A program made the position numbers and the translations under genes. DNA of 64,000 nucleotides, taken from NCBI GenBank assembly GCA_965153355.1, contig OZ231126.1:62124001-62188000 (forward strand). The letters run 5' to 3'. Positions 9,476-21,565 of the stretch are shown one piece after another. Position 1 is the first letter of the stretch. Each line of letters begins with the position of its first letter. The notes below the pieces were generated by a model. It had not been told where the DNA came from, made no database searches, and saw only the letters and a program-made list of their open reading frames with translations. Source of the stretch: Flaccisagitta enflata. Its lineage: Eukaryota; Chaetognatha; Sagittoidea; Aphragmophora.

Positions 9476-9734
9476 GGAATTTTTGAAAAAGCAGAGGTCT
9501 TTCCTGTGTTGTTCTCATGTTTTTCATTGCCACCTTTTGCCAGCATTGCAATCTGATTGGAGTGCCCTCCAGTGCCATAAACATGCATAATCAAAATTCA
9601 GAAAAAAGGTGAATGCCTCAGATCTTCAGCAATCAGCCACAGTGTAGTGAGGTCAGAGCAAGGACATATATAAAATGATTTTTTTTATTTTGCTGCAGAG
9701 AAGAGAATGAGAGAAAGAAAGAGAGAGCGAGAGC

Positions 9735-9737
<3 letters not shown>
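9476..9737. other. Stretch without recognisable feature
   Basis: No gene or named repeat seen. Confidence 0.4.

Positions 9738-9786
<49 letters not shown>
9738..9786 (+). repeat. (GA)n microsatellite
   Basis: About 24 pure GA units. Confidence 0.96.
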
Positions 9787-9788
<2 letters not shown>

Positions 9789-9834
9789 AACAAGAAAAAA
9801 ATAAAGAATAAAAAATATAATAAAGAAAAATTCT

Positions 9835-9975
9835 CATCACTTAGATTCTGAGTAATGAGAAAAAGATAGAAAGATAGACAATCTGAGTTATGAGAATATA
9901 ATTCTCATCACTAAAAATCTGAATGATGAGAATTTCAAAATTCTCGCCACTCAGATTCTAAGTGACACGACCTAC
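9835..9975 (-). repeat. TCATAACTCAGATT repeat block, inverted copy
   Basis: Contains AATCTGAGTTATGAGAA and related units, the complement of the block at 6246-6430, directly left of the giant palindrome. Confidence 0.65.
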
Positions 9976-10107
9976 CCCTAATTTCAAAAATTAATTTTGG
10001 CCTGATGGTGAAAATTTTTTTTTACCAATAGGCCAATTTTGAATGAAAAGTTATGACTTGGATACCAAAAATCTATACGCCTAACTTAGAAAAAAATAGG
10101 GAGAAAG

Positions 10108-10110
<3 letters not shown>

Positions 10111-10190
<80 letters not shown>
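10111..10190 (+). repeat. (GA)n in left palindrome arm
   Basis: About 40 GA units. Its partner in the right arm is the much longer (TC)n at 11969-12172. Confidence 0.95.
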
Positions 10191-10192
<2 letters not shown>

Positions 10193-10704
10193 TGAAAAAC
10201 AGAGACAAAGGGTGGAACAGTGAGAGAGATTAAAAGTAATAAATATAAGGAAAAAGGAAGGCAAAAAAAAAACAAACAAAAAAACTCACTGCTCTAGCAA
10301 AAATGCCTTAATGACCTTTTTTATCACTGCATCTACTTGGGGAGCCTTGTATCCACTCTTGTTATTTTTATATATTCATAAAATCGTTGTTACTAACAAA
10401 ACTTATATTGCCCTTTCATCAATTTTTCAAAAAATCATAACTATTTTTTAATTGAAATATTTTTGCAATATCATTTCTTAATTTTTTTTTTATTTTCAAA
10501 AACTAATCTATAAAGAGAAACAACACTTCATCGAGCAACAAAAACACTTAAAATCAACCAAAAACAGTTTTTCTTTCATATTTATTTTTTTTATGCCTAT
10601 TTTTTTGTTTTTCTCTCTATTTGTATCTTTGCCTTATCCTGTTTTCTCTCTTAATCTTTTCTTGTCTTTCTTTGTCTCTGTCATCTTTTTTTTATTTGTT
10701 TATC

Positions 10705-11002
<298 letters not shown>

Positions 11003-11361
11003 ATTCCTCTTTGTTCCCTTCTTTATCTTTTTCTGCATCAGGCCACATTTAGATGAAAATTTTCACCTTGAAATTGGCTTAATAGTGAAAAAAATATTTT
11101 CTACATTAGGCCAATTTCTGATGAAGATATTTTCGCCATTAGGCGTTTTCGCCATTAGGAGATACACCCGTGGTGGTAAGAGGGGCAGTGGGGGTGTATC
11201 TCCTAATGGCGAAAGCGCCTAATGGCGAAAATATTTTCATCAAAAATTGGCCTAATGTAGAAAATATTTTTTTCACTATTAAGCCAATTTCAAGCTGAAA
11301 ATTTTCATCCAAATGTGGCTTAATGCAGAAAAAGATAAAGAAGGGAACAAAGAGGAATTCA

Positions 11362-11368
<7 letters not shown>

Positions 11369-11448
<80 letters not shown>
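11369..11448 (+). repeat. (GA)n in right palindrome arm
   Basis: About 40 GA units, the complementary-position partner of 10739-10998. Confidence 0.95.
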
Positions 11449-11451
<3 letters not shown>

Positions 11452-11966
11452 AGATAAACAAATAAAAAAAAGATGACAGAGAAAAAAAAAAAAAAAACAA
11501 AAAAAGATTAAGAGAGAAAACAGGATAAGGCAAAGATACAAATAGAGAGAAAAACAAAAAAATATGCAGGAGAGAAATAAATCAGAAAAAAAAACTGTTT
11601 TTGGTTGATTTTAAGTGTTTTTGTTGCTCGATGAAGTGTTGTTTTTCTTTATAGATTAGTTTTTGAAAATAAAAAAAAATTAAGAAATGATATTGCAAAA
11701 ATATTTTAAATTAACAAAATAGTTATGATTTTTTAAAAATTGATGAAAGGGCAATGTAAGTTTTGTTAGTAACAATGATTTTATGAATATATAAAAATAA
11801 CAAGAGTGGATACAAGGCTACCCCAGTAGAGGCAGTGATAAAAAAGGTCATTAAGGCATTTTTGCTAGAGCAGTGAATTTCTTATTTTTTATTTTTTGCC
11901 TTTTTTTTCTTATATTTATCACTTTTAATCTCTCTCACTGTTCTACCATTTGTCTCTGTTTTTCAG

Positions 11967-12174
<208 letters not shown>

Positions 12175-12335
12175 CCTATTTTTTTTCTAAGTTAGGCGCA
12201 TAAATTTTTTGTATCCAAGTCATAACTTTTCATTCAAAATTGGCCTAATGGAGAAAAAAAAATTTTCACCATCAGGCCAAAATTAATTTTCGAAATTAGG
12301 CCACAGGAAAATTTTTGAGGACAGGCGCTTCCCCC

Positions 12336-13085
12336 GGGCAGTGGCCCCAAAGGGCCCGATGACCTATGCTTAGCAAGTTTTGAGCCTTAAGGCTGGGATT
12401 TGAGCCTAAAGGCTGGGATTTGAGCCTTATGACTGGGATTTGAGGCATAAGGTTGTAATTTGAGCCTTGAGCCTGGGGTTGGAGCCTTGAGGCTGGGATT
12501 GGAGCCTTGAGGCTGGGATTTGAGCCTCCAGGCTGGGATTTGAGCCTCCAGGTTGGGATTTGAGCCTCCAGGCTGGGATTTAAGCATTCAAGCTTAGATT
12601 CGAGCCTCTAGGCTGGGATTTGAGCCTCCTGGCTAGGATTTGAGCTACGAGACTGAGATTTGAGCTTTCGAGGCTGACAATTGAGTCTGAAGGCTGGGAT
12701 TTGCCCCTCAAGACTGGGATTTGAGCCTCGGGGCTGAGATTTGAGCCCCTGGGATTTAAGCCTCGAGGCTGGGACTTGAGCCTCAAGGCTGGCATTTGAG
12801 CCTCGAGGCTGGGATTTGGGCCTCAAGGCTGGGATTTGAGCATCAAGGCTGGGATTTTAGCCTTTAGGCTAGGATTTGTGCTTCGAGGCTAGGACTTATG
12901 CCTCAAGGCTGGGATTTGAGCATAAAGGCTGGGATTTGAGCCTCAAGGCTGGGATTTGAGCTTCGAGGCTGGGATTTGGGCCTCATAAGGGGGTGGACGG
13001 ATGGAGAAGAAGAAGGAGGAGGAGGAGAAATTTCTCTTGTGTGAAAGCCTAGGTCATCGGCCCCTTCGGGGCCGCTGCCCAAAAA
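12336..13085 (+). mobile_element. J element with 20-bp tandem array
   Basis: The left inner TIR GGGCAGTGGCCCCAAAGGG has decayed slightly. It is followed by about 30 units of GGCTGGGATTTGAGCCTCAA (12375-12985), a GGAGGAGGAGAAATTTCTC block and the 3' end GGTCATCGGCCCCTTCGGGG then CCGCTGCCCAAAAA. It abuts the right end of the giant palindrome. Confidence 0.85.
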
Positions 13086-13449
13086 GAGAGGGAGAGAGAG
13101 ACAGACGGGGGGAATATGTTGATTACCATTCCAATTTGAAGTGGGGCGTTTGTCATTGAATTGTTTTGTTTGGCTCTGTTTATTACCGGACTAATGAGAT
13201 TCTGGGAGAATCAACCGTTCACAGCGAACGTAGCGTACCCTGTTGAAGCGAATCAAGTAAACCCGGCCACTGTGAACAGTGAGCGCAGCGGGACCTATCG
13301 CAGCGAACGCCGGGACAGAGACGAAGACAAATCGGCGAACTGAGCAGGCTTTAACGCTTCGTGACGTAGAAATGCTTGGAATGGTGCAAAATGGTGTGAA
13401 ATGGAAACGAATAAAAATACATGGAAGAGTGCGGATTGTATATCGCATC

Positions 13450-13450
<1 letters not shown>
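13086..13450. other. Moderately GC-rich stretch without recognised gene
   Basis: Contains repeated CAGCGAACG/GTGAACAGTGAGCGCAGC words around 13215-13310. No family is recognised in any frame. Confidence 0.45.
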
Positions 13451-13499
<49 letters not shown>

Positions 13500-13500
13500 T

Positions 13501-13558
<58 letters not shown>

Positions 13559-13587
13559 ATATCATCAATTTATCATCATCATCTCTC
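13451..13587 (+). repeat. (ATC)n microsatellite
   Basis: About 45 near-perfect ATC units. Open frames reading poly-His, poly-Ser, poly-Ile or poly-Met come from this tract. Confidence 0.97.
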
Positions 13588-13684
13588 ATTCATTTTCGTT
13601 TTGGCAATCATGTGAGGTTAATGATTCGCTGCTAATTTCTGGCTCATATCGTGCCATTGATCGGCAGACCGGCCTTCCTTATTA

Positions 13685-13812
13685 TTTTTAGGTGCGACAA
13701 AGCACCTCTATAACTGACTGTGTCCGTTGGTCTGTCGGTTGGTCTGTCGGTCTGCAACGCTTTCGTTCGACGATCCACACGTCGCACCTTATTGGCCTAC
13801 TTGGCCTTGTTT
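13685..13812 (-). mobile_element. ACAAG/TAAAAA element, family F
   Basis: The plus strand opens TTTTTAGGTGCGACAAAGCA: the terminal hairpin AGGTGC/GCACCT. It contains a GGTCTGTCGGTT array and ACGATCCACACGTCGCACC, and ends GGCCTACTTGGCCTTGTTT. The 9-mer AGGTGCGAC of the hairpin is the complement of GTCGCACCT near the other end. Confidence 0.9.
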
Positions 13813-13929
13813 GATAGCTTTTTAGATGCAAACTCGTATCTTTGAGAGAAAGAGTATCTAGAGATTGATGTTTTTTTGTTGCGGTCCGTCGGTCCGTCGT
13901 CAATTAAGCACTTTTGATAGAAGCTTTCG

Positions 13930-14177
<248 letters not shown>

Positions 14178-14362
14178 ACATTGAAAAAATGACACATTAA
14201 CACAGAAACATTCTCACACACACACAAACGAGTTTACTATTTCCACGAAATATCCCAGCGGAGGTCTTCCTCTAATTCTTTTTTCGCTGATTAGCAACTA
14301 AGCCGTTTTTGCTACCGCTCTTCCTTTTTTCCTTCCCTAAGCAATGGCATTTTTATAGCCTG

Positions 14363-14705
14363 TCATTCATCTGCGCCGCCTCATCTGTGCTTCGCCTTTC
14401 ACTCATCTGCGCAGCGCCATCCGCATTGCGCCATTCACTCAATTGTGCAGCATCTGCACTCATCTGCGCGGCGTCATCTGCGCTGCGACTCTCACTAATC
14501 TGCGCGGCGTAAGCCGCGCTGTGCCTCTCACTCATCTGCGCAGCGTCATCTGCGTTGCGCCTCTCACTCATCGCGGTGTCATCTGCGCTGCACCTTTCAC
14601 TAATCTGCGCAGCACCTTAAACTCATCTGCGCGGCGTCATCTATGCTGCCCCTCTCACTCATCAGCGGGGTGTCATCTGCGGTACGCCTTTCAATTAACT
14701 GCGCT
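14363..14705 (+). repeat. 36-bp minisatellite
   Basis: Degenerate tandem units containing CTCATCTGCGCAGCGTCATC and TGCGCCTCTCA, about 9 copies with deletions. Because 36 is a multiple of three, a 12-residue periodic frame (Met-Ser-Glu-Arg-Arg type) stays open on the minus strand; I do not regard it as a gene. Confidence 0.8.
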
Positions 14706-14781
14706 GCGTTACAATGAAGACGGTAGAGGAAACGTCAGCATTCCGGCCGAAGCCAAATTAACGGCAATGAAAATTAGTACA

Positions 14782-14806
14782 CAACAACAACAACAATGAC
14801 AACAAT

Positions 14807-14862
<56 letters not shown>

Positions 14863-14870
14863 CGACAACG

Positions 14871-14966
<96 letters not shown>

Positions 14967-14982
14967 CCAACAACCACAACAA

Positions 14983-15026
<44 letters not shown>

Positions 15027-15030
15027 AAAA

Positions 15031-15108
<78 letters not shown>

Positions 15109-15111
15109 CGA

Positions 15112-15196
<85 letters not shown>

Positions 15197-15220
15197 AACA
15201 ACAACAATAACAACAACAAT

Positions 15221-15300
<80 letters not shown>
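14782..15300 (+). repeat. (CAA)n megamicrosatellite
   Basis: About 170 CAA units with few interruptions (CGA, TAA, CCA, AAAAAA). One of the longest trinucleotide tracts in the window. Confidence 0.97.
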
Positions 15301-15321
15301 CCGTGGGAAAAGCCGTTTGTT

Positions 15322-15412
15322 TCGCGTCGCGTGCTTCGTGATTCTACAATCTACATGCCACTTTTTGGTCGGTCTGTCAGTCCATTGGTCCATCGGTCTG
15401 TCCGTCCAAAAC
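15322..15412 (-). mobile_element. Family A 3' fragment
   Basis: GTCGCGTGCTTCGTGATTCT gives a decayed terminal hairpin, followed by CTACATGCCACTTTTTGGTC and a GGTC/TGTC array. The 5' half is missing. Confidence 0.6.
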
Positions 15413-15568
15413 TTGGAGTAGAAAGATAATTCAAAGGTCATTTAAAATAATTAGTTTGTTTGATTGGCTGTCTTCTGAAAGTGCCGACGCACACGACGTT
15501 GGTTCAATGACCCTAGTTCTTACACGTAGAGCCCTCGTGAAAACCAAGTGCATTTGATCAAATGTAAG

Positions 15569-15732
15569 GTGTGTCTGCATTAATCAGCTAATTCGGTTAT
15601 TTTTTTTGAATATCAATATCCGGATATTTCATGTAGTAAATCTTGTAAATTCACTAAGTAGAATATCCGGATATTGATATCCAAATGAAATATGCAAATA
15701 AATTGAAAAAATATGGTGAATGCTGACGCACC
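15569..15732. mobile_element. Small palindromic MITE
   Basis: Outer arms GGTGTGTCTGCATTAA and TGAATGCTGACGCACC. Inner perfect 19-bp arms ATATCAATATCCGGATATT (15611-15629) and AATATCCGGATATTGATAT (15662-15680). Confidence 0.75.
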
Positions 15733-15825
15733 CGTAGATAATCAAATAAGGTCATGACAAGTGCCGGGAATCCAGCGATCCGGTCTGAGTAGAAAAGAAG
15801 TCGGATACACAGGCTATGCCGATTT

Positions 15826-16187
15826 AACAAATAGGCTTAAAAAGCTTAAGCTTGGGGCCCCGCACCTCACCCTCATTATAAACACGTAGTTTTTATATAA
15901 TTTAAGAAATAGATATTAAGGATATCTCTAGAAAAGTAGTAGGATTGTGAAAATGCTATTTTGTTCCTAATGTTAAAATTATCAAAATCTATTCAACTTA
16001 AAACAATAAAGATAACCTTTTTATCATTTTTATTTTTTTTTTTAAGTTTTTATGTACCACTCTCTTTACTGGTATTTTGAACTTACAATTGATTTCAGAA
16101 TTTAAAGTCATTAAACAAAAAAAGAAAAAAAAAAAAAGAAAAAAAATTGAGGGGGGGGCTCGCTAAGCTTAGCGCCCCGCGCCTTGT
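15826..16187. repeat. AT-rich insert with GC-rich inverted ends
   Basis: Left edge GCTTAAGCTTGGGGCCCCGC, right edge GCTAAGCTTAGCGCCCCGCG, separated by AT-rich sequence. It appears to separate a short GTCGGATACACAGGC start (15793) from the A body at 16188, but the junctions are not clean. Confidence 0.4.
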
Positions 16188-16549
16188 TGATCCGGCTCAG
16201 TACATGGGTACCCAAATCTCGTGCGGGTGGGCATGGGAAGCGATTAAAAATGCTATTCAAGCATTTTGGCGGGAACAGTGGTGCAAAAACCACCAATGAA
16301 TACTGAGAGGGTAGATTTCAGGCCTGAAAGGGCAGATTCTAGGCTTGTGAGGGCTTGGGGGGACGAACGGACGGACCGACGGATGTACAAACGGACGAAT
16401 GAAAGTCCCCCTGTGTTCTACAGGACTTCGTCTCCTTCGTGGCAGCTGCCCAAAAACCACCAATGAATACCGAAAAAAACAAAATCTTAACGATTGATGG
16501 ACAGACCGACGGACCGACGGGTTACAGAGTCGCGTACACGCGACAAAAA
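16188..16549 (+). mobile_element. Family A-like element carrying a J-type insertion
   Basis: CGTGCGGGTGGGCATGGG and GCGGGAACAGTGGTGCAAAA are A/E-type body sequences. After the insertion the body resumes with a GGACCGACGG array and ends AGTCGCGTACACGCGAC plus AAAAA. Confidence 0.75.
16304..16450 (+). mobile_element. 5'-truncated J-type copy (C2 subfamily) with 20-bp direct repeats
   Basis: Short array of GAGGGTAGATTTCAGGCCTG units, a GACGGACCGACGG stretch, then TGTTCTACAGGACTTCGTCT and GGCAGCTGCCCAAAAA, a decayed J 3' end. The left TIR is absent. The flanks are identical 20-mers CAAAAACCACCAATGAATAC at 16284-16303 and 16451-16470, the second overlapping the terminal A run. Confidence 0.8.
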
Positions 16550-17131
16550 TATTCATAAGTATGAAGCAATCTGATACATTTTCTATTTCACGCGAGTGGT
16601 ACACTTTTTTTTTATAAGAACCAAGTTTATAAGAACGTTAGGCTTCAAATCGTCAAAAATTTACGCGAGTGTACGCTTAGGTTGTGAAAGTAATGGGGTG
16701 AGGTCAATAGTAGTGATTTGAAGGAATAAGGTCAAATAACACAGGGATGAACATCCAAAAGAGGAGTCAAACAATTCCGCTGGCACATTTTATTCATCAT
16801 GGAGGTTAACTTTATTTTTTAAAGTGTCTGTGGTTAGTTCATCCTATTAGTCCATCAGTCATTTGCGATCTATAAATTTTAAGCTAAAAGCGCAACAGAA
16901 ACAGAAAGCTCTGTTGTTGAGATTCTCATTCAACATTTAACAAGTCTGATAAATCACTGCTATAACTACGCCCCTTATGGAACTCAATTATATGCGGGGA
17001 TGTAACTGAGGAATGAAATTATATGCTAGTGTACAAATTGATTAAGAAACCAACCTGCTGACCAAAAAACCTAACAACCCTGCATGTTCTTTCACATGCA
17101 TCCCAGTGTGCATATCCGATAAATGAAATAG
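16550..17131. other. Stretch without recognisable feature
   Basis: No gene or named repeat identified. Confidence 0.5.
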
Positions 17132-17288
17132 ATGAAGACTTTTTACAGCCTCGACTCTCGACCCCTTTTTTTGTCTGGACTGACCTTTTTCCTATTATCG
17201 CTCATTATTCAACTGCAAAACCAAAGTTTTTTTTTCTTATCCTCTTTTCGCCTTCTGGCTTGGCATTCACTCCTCGCTCTCTCTCTCT

Positions 17289-17636
<348 letters not shown>

Positions 17637-17724
17637 ACTTCCCTTTGGGCTGTAAGAGGAAACTAATGGACGGCGGCGTGGAGAAAAAGCTTTGCTGCGA
17701 GTGCACTAGAGGATAGATGTATAA

Positions 17725-17825
17725 ACAAGGCCGGATACACGGCTAACTTAGTCCCGTGCAGATGGGCAGGGGCAGTATTTGAGTTACAAGAGTATTTGGG
17801 CAGGAGCAGTTAGGCCTGAAAAGTG
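17725..17825 (+). mobile_element. Family A 5' fragment
   Basis: ACAAGGCCGGATACACGGC, GATGGGCAGGGGCAGTATTT and TTGGGCAGGAGCAGTTAGGC. The array and 3' hairpin are missing. Confidence 0.8.
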
Positions 17826-18143
17826 AAAGAGCTGGTGTTGTGATTAGTCTTAATAGATGGCACGGTTTTATTACTTTCTTTCTTAATAGCACTGATCAAA
17901 TTTTGATGAACTTAAGATCTGCTTAGGGCAAACATTTTTTCCACAATATAAAAATAGCGATTGTTGTACATTGAGTTCTGTAATACACCACAATAAACTA
18001 AGTAAAAGTTCTTCCCCTCACCACGCTCTGTGACTTGATCTTTGCGTGTGTGTCCCATTGTGCTGCGGACTGCGGACTGCGGAGTAACTCTCCGTCATTC
18101 CCGCTTCTCGGGGGAGTCTTGCAAAACGCAAACGATGTAGATC
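17826..18143. other. Stretch without recognisable feature
   Basis: No gene or named repeat seen. Confidence 0.45.
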
Positions 18144-18480
18144 GAGATTTGGCTATCCTACCATCGCCCCCCTTTTTACAAAAAAAAACAAACAATAACT
18201 ATGTAAATTTGGATATGGGTATCATGCCACCGCCACCCTTATCGAGATTAGGAAAGAAATAACCACGATTTAGATGGAGATTTGGCTATCCTACCACCGC
18301 CCCCCACCTTTTACAGATTTGAAAAAAAAAAACCAAAAAACAAACAATAACTATGAAAATTTGGATATGGCTATCATGCCACCGCCACCCTTATCGAGAT
18401 TAGGAAAGAAATAACCACGATTTAGATGGAGATTTGGCTATCCTATATCGCCCCTGCCCCCCCCCCCCTTTTCCAGATTT
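18144..18480 (+). repeat. 133-152-bp tandem repeat
   Basis: GAGATTTGGCTATCCTA recurs at 18144, 18277 and 18429, with shared ATCATGCCACCGCCACCCTT and GAAATAACCACGATTTAG blocks. About 2.5 units. Confidence 0.85.
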
Positions 18481-18569
18481 AGAAAGAAACGATTATTTAG
18501 AATTTAAGATGGATATTCGGGTATCCTACCACTACCCCAGAGAGAAACTACAGCGATGTAGATCGAGAC

Positions 18570-18640
18570 AAAATACCAATAATGGCGGCTGTCGCCGTGA
18601 GGAAAACAGTCGTAAGCATTGATCACTTTTCACCATGTTT
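18570..18640 (-). repeat. Dispersed 65-bp segment, copy 1
   Basis: Contains AATGGCGGCTGTCGCCGTGA and GTCGTAAGCATTGATCAC. The inverted near-copy is at 33025-33090. Confidence 0.75.
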
Positions 18641-18726
18641 TTTTTTCAGTCACTGAAATCTTTTTTTTTTAGATCAAATTGAAAGCAATTGTACATTTTG
18701 ATTGCACTGAAAATCCGAGAAAAATA

Positions 18727-19135
18727 GGACTGAGCCAAATGAGCTAGATGAGCTAAACCAGACCACCAGCTTTGCTCACTGATATGCTTCCTTGTACTTG
18801 CGTGCTTAAATCAAAACAATAATTTATCTATCCTATTCAAAATCAGAGAAAAAGAGCAAGCTAAATGAGCTAGAATACTTAAAAACGCTCGCACAGATGA
18901 GCAGCTCTGCTCACTGACATGTTTTTTTATTTGCTTGCTTAAACAAGTATGAAAATATTTAGTTATTTATCATATTCAAAATCAGAAAGAATTGACTGAG
19001 CTAAGTGAGCTAAATGAGCTAAAATGCTCAAAAACGCCCTCACAGATGAGCAGCTGTGCTCATAAACCTTTTTTTTTTTAATTTGCATGCTCACATAAAC
19101 ATAAATACACTCCTTTATTGATCCTAAACAAAATC
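18727..19135 (+). repeat. About 120-bp degenerate tandem repeat
   Basis: Three diverged units each with GAGCTAAATGAGCTA, a CAGATGAGCAGCT/TGCTCA hairpin-like block and TATTCAAAATCA. Confidence 0.8.
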
Positions 19136-19605
19136 ATAAAAAATCAAAAAAGAATTCTATTTGAATTTTTCATAAATAAATCTTTAAAAAATCATAGCAC
19201 GAAAAATATCCATTGTACAGCATTCTGCTTGGCGCCAAAAGAAAGAGAATTATCAAATTTACTTACCCTATCTATTTTGTCTGAGGGATCAATCAGTCTG
19301 TGGAGATTCACAACTTCCGCATAAGAAAATGAAAACCCTGTTTTTCTCGAATATGTCAAAAAGTCGAAGACTGACTTCGACTTTTTTCCCGACCACCCCC
19401 TATCCCAGATTTAGAGAAAAAAAAAATCAAGGATTCTACCTTCTACCTCCATCACCTTCTATCCAGACATAAAAAAAAACGTCCAAGAGCAGCGGTTCTC
19501 GTTCCCTCCTTATTTGTATTACTGCAAAACAACAAGAGGGTAGATATCAAATCTGAAAGCACTGCACTTCAAGTATGAGAATATCAAAGGTTTAATTGAG
19601 GACTG
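19136..19605. other. Stretch without recognisable feature
   Basis: AT-rich with no recognised gene. Confidence 0.45.
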
Positions 19606-19839
19606 AGGGGGCATTTCTAGTCAGAGACGATCACGTTTTGAACGGGCCACTCGGTCGCTCGCTACATTCGTTCGCTCGCATTGCTCACTCCGCTTTGCTC
19701 GCTCGTTCCGTTCATGGGCTCGCTCACTCACTTTGCTCACTCCCTCATAGGACAGTTGAAATTCTTGAATATGTGTTCATACTGTTATCGCGTTTTCCGG
19801 GAACAAACGCGTTTTTGGCGCTCACTAGAAACACGCCCT
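19606..19839 (+). mobile_element. TIR element L, copy 1
   Basis: Starts GGGGGCATTTCTAGTC and ends ACTAGAAACACGCCC. The interior is a degenerate CGCTCGCTACGTTCGTTCGC-type block followed by GGACAGTTGAAATTCTTGAA and GTGTTCATACTG. Three further copies lie at 24880, 35581 and 47600. TIRs starting near YAGGG would fit hAT, but no TSD was resolved. Confidence 0.85.
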
Positions 19840-20182
19840 GACAGGGCTTATCTGTTTAAGCCCTCAGAGGGCAAATTTGTAGCTGTGAGGTTGATTAAAG
19901 GCTACTGAGCTACTGAGGCTTGTGAGACTTCATTTGAAGCTTCAAACAGCAAGAAAGATGATAACGGGAAAAGGGATCCAAAGACCTTCCGGGCTACTGC
20001 CCAAACAAAATGAAGAGCGTGATTTGCATATCCACCACTGCCCCCGCGTTTCCTTTTTTGGAATGGGGAGCCAGTGTTTGATACAAATGCCTGATACATT
20101 GATAGCCCTAGTCGTGTGGTACCGCGCCGGTTCCCTCTTCCCTGCCCACGTCATTCGATGCGGCAGATATTTACCCTCTCAC
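19840..20182. other. Stretch without recognisable gene
   Basis: Mixed sequence left of copy Q3; open frames here have no recognised domain. Confidence 0.45.
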
Positions 20183-21462
20183 TTGAGCGCTTCACATAGC
20201 AAAAAATTGGAAGTTCTCTCGTCCCGCTTACCCAAGACGGAGGGACTAATTTCAAGGCCCTGACCGTTTTTCTTTTTCCAAAAATACCCATCTTCCGTTT
20301 TCTTTAGCAGCCTTCTTTTTTGTCCTAATTTGCATAATGCTGTGGGAGATACTGTCAAGCTACAGTTTGTTCATAACACCATGAACCTCTTTCTGTATAC
20401 ATTTAAGCGATTGACCTTGGGGAAATAAAAAATGGCGGATTTTGGAAAACTAATTTTATATACCTTGAATTGAGAAAAACTGTAAAAAATCGGTGACCAT
20501 TTTGAAGCTTTTCGAAAGATCTTTCAAATGAGACGTTGCTGGTTGTCCTAACTTTATCCCTTTAGAAATGGCATTGGGATGAAGACAGGTTTTTAGGAAT
20601 TTGGGAATTCACTACAGGATCAGCATGTTTTTAGTTGCGGACACGCAACTCTATAAGAGGCTTTGTCCGTCCGTTGGTCGGTCGGTCGGTCGGTCGGTTG
20701 GTCGGTCGGTTGGTTGGTCCGTCACGTTCGAGTTGAAAAGTGGGAAAACGCGTATTTCCGCCCCTGCCCACCCGTCTGCAACTGATGGCCGTGTATCCGG
20801 CCTTGTTTGTTTGTCGTAAAATAGAAACTAAACGAATTGAGTAAAAGATTCGTTCTTGGCGCCATTTTGAAGAAAACTCGAAGCTCTTTAATTTGCTCAT
20901 GGATATCAAGTAGCTGTGACAATTCCGAATTGCATTATTAAGAGAAACGTTAGGACAAAAATTACTAATAGAAAAAAAGACGATATTTGCCCTTTTTCCA
21001 ATCAGTGATATTTTTCTTCAAACTTATGCCATTTCTAAACGAATAAAGCTAGGAATGCCAGACACAACCCAAATGAAAGATCTTTCAAAGGGCTTTACAG
21101 GCATCACCAATTTTGATCCATTTTTCTTACGTTACGGTTCAAAAGAAAGGTTTAAAGTTTTTAAGAATCCGCCATTTTTTATTTCCCCAAGGTTAATCTG
21201 TGTAACAGACAACACCCACAACTTTTTCGTATTTGTCTTGTGGATGATTTTCGTTTAATAGATGATTTTGTAAGGTAACTGATAGTCTCTTTAGCAACAA
21301 AAGAGAACGGGGAAATAAGCTTCCCCATTGAACTCTATGGAAAACTTAAAGTGCTAAAAAAAACGGAGGACGAATGAATTTTGAGAAAAGGAACACGGTC
21401 ATCTTCATGATTTTTTTCACTTCGTATTGGGTTAGCGGGACAAAGGGTTACGTCGCAACCAA
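20183..21462. mobile_element. Mutator-like TIR element, copy Q3, containing a D element
   Basis: Left end TTGAGCGCTTCACATAGCAA, right arm with CACTTCGTATTGGGTTAGCG. The arms (about 20190-20560 and 21010-21450) are inverted copies, for example GAAAGATCTTTCAAATGAGA and AAATGAAAGATCTTTCAAAG. The flanks CCCTCTCAC (20174-20182) and TCCTCTCAC (21463-21471) match at 8 of 9. A D element sits at 20628-20807. The right terminus is less conserved. Confidence 0.78.
20628..20807 (-). mobile_element. ACAAG/TAAAAA element, family D
   Basis: The plus strand starts TTTTTAGTTGCGGACACGCA (hairpin AGTTGCG/CGCAACT), then CTCTATAAGAGGCTTTGTCC and a GGTC array. It ends CGTCTGCAACTGATGGCC and GTGTATCCGGCCTTGTTT. 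It lies inside Q3 and is therefore younger than Q3. Confidence 0.9.
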
Positions 21463-21487
21463 TCCTCTCACGCATCAAGTAAAGATT

Positions 21488-21565
21488 TTTTTAGGTGCGC
21501 CAACGCACCTCCATATTAAGAGGCCCTGTCTGATAGTCGGTTAGTTGGTTGGTCGGTCGGTTTGG
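21488..21565 (-). mobile_element. ACAAG/TAAAAA element, F-like variant, 3' part
   Basis: TTTTTTTAGGTGCGCCAACG starts the hairpin AGGTGCG/CGCACCT (7 bp), followed by TATTAAGAGGCCCTGTCTG and a GGTTGGTCGG array. The 5' part is not recognisable. Confidence 0.7.

Noticed and set aside
14353-14571. A 12-residue periodic frame in the 36-bp minisatellite
   Set aside because: The unit length is a multiple of three, so the frame is expected without selection.
14758-15441. Poly-Leu, poly-Val and poly-Thr frames up to 227 codons
   Set aside because: They are the reading frames of one (CAA)n tract on both strands.
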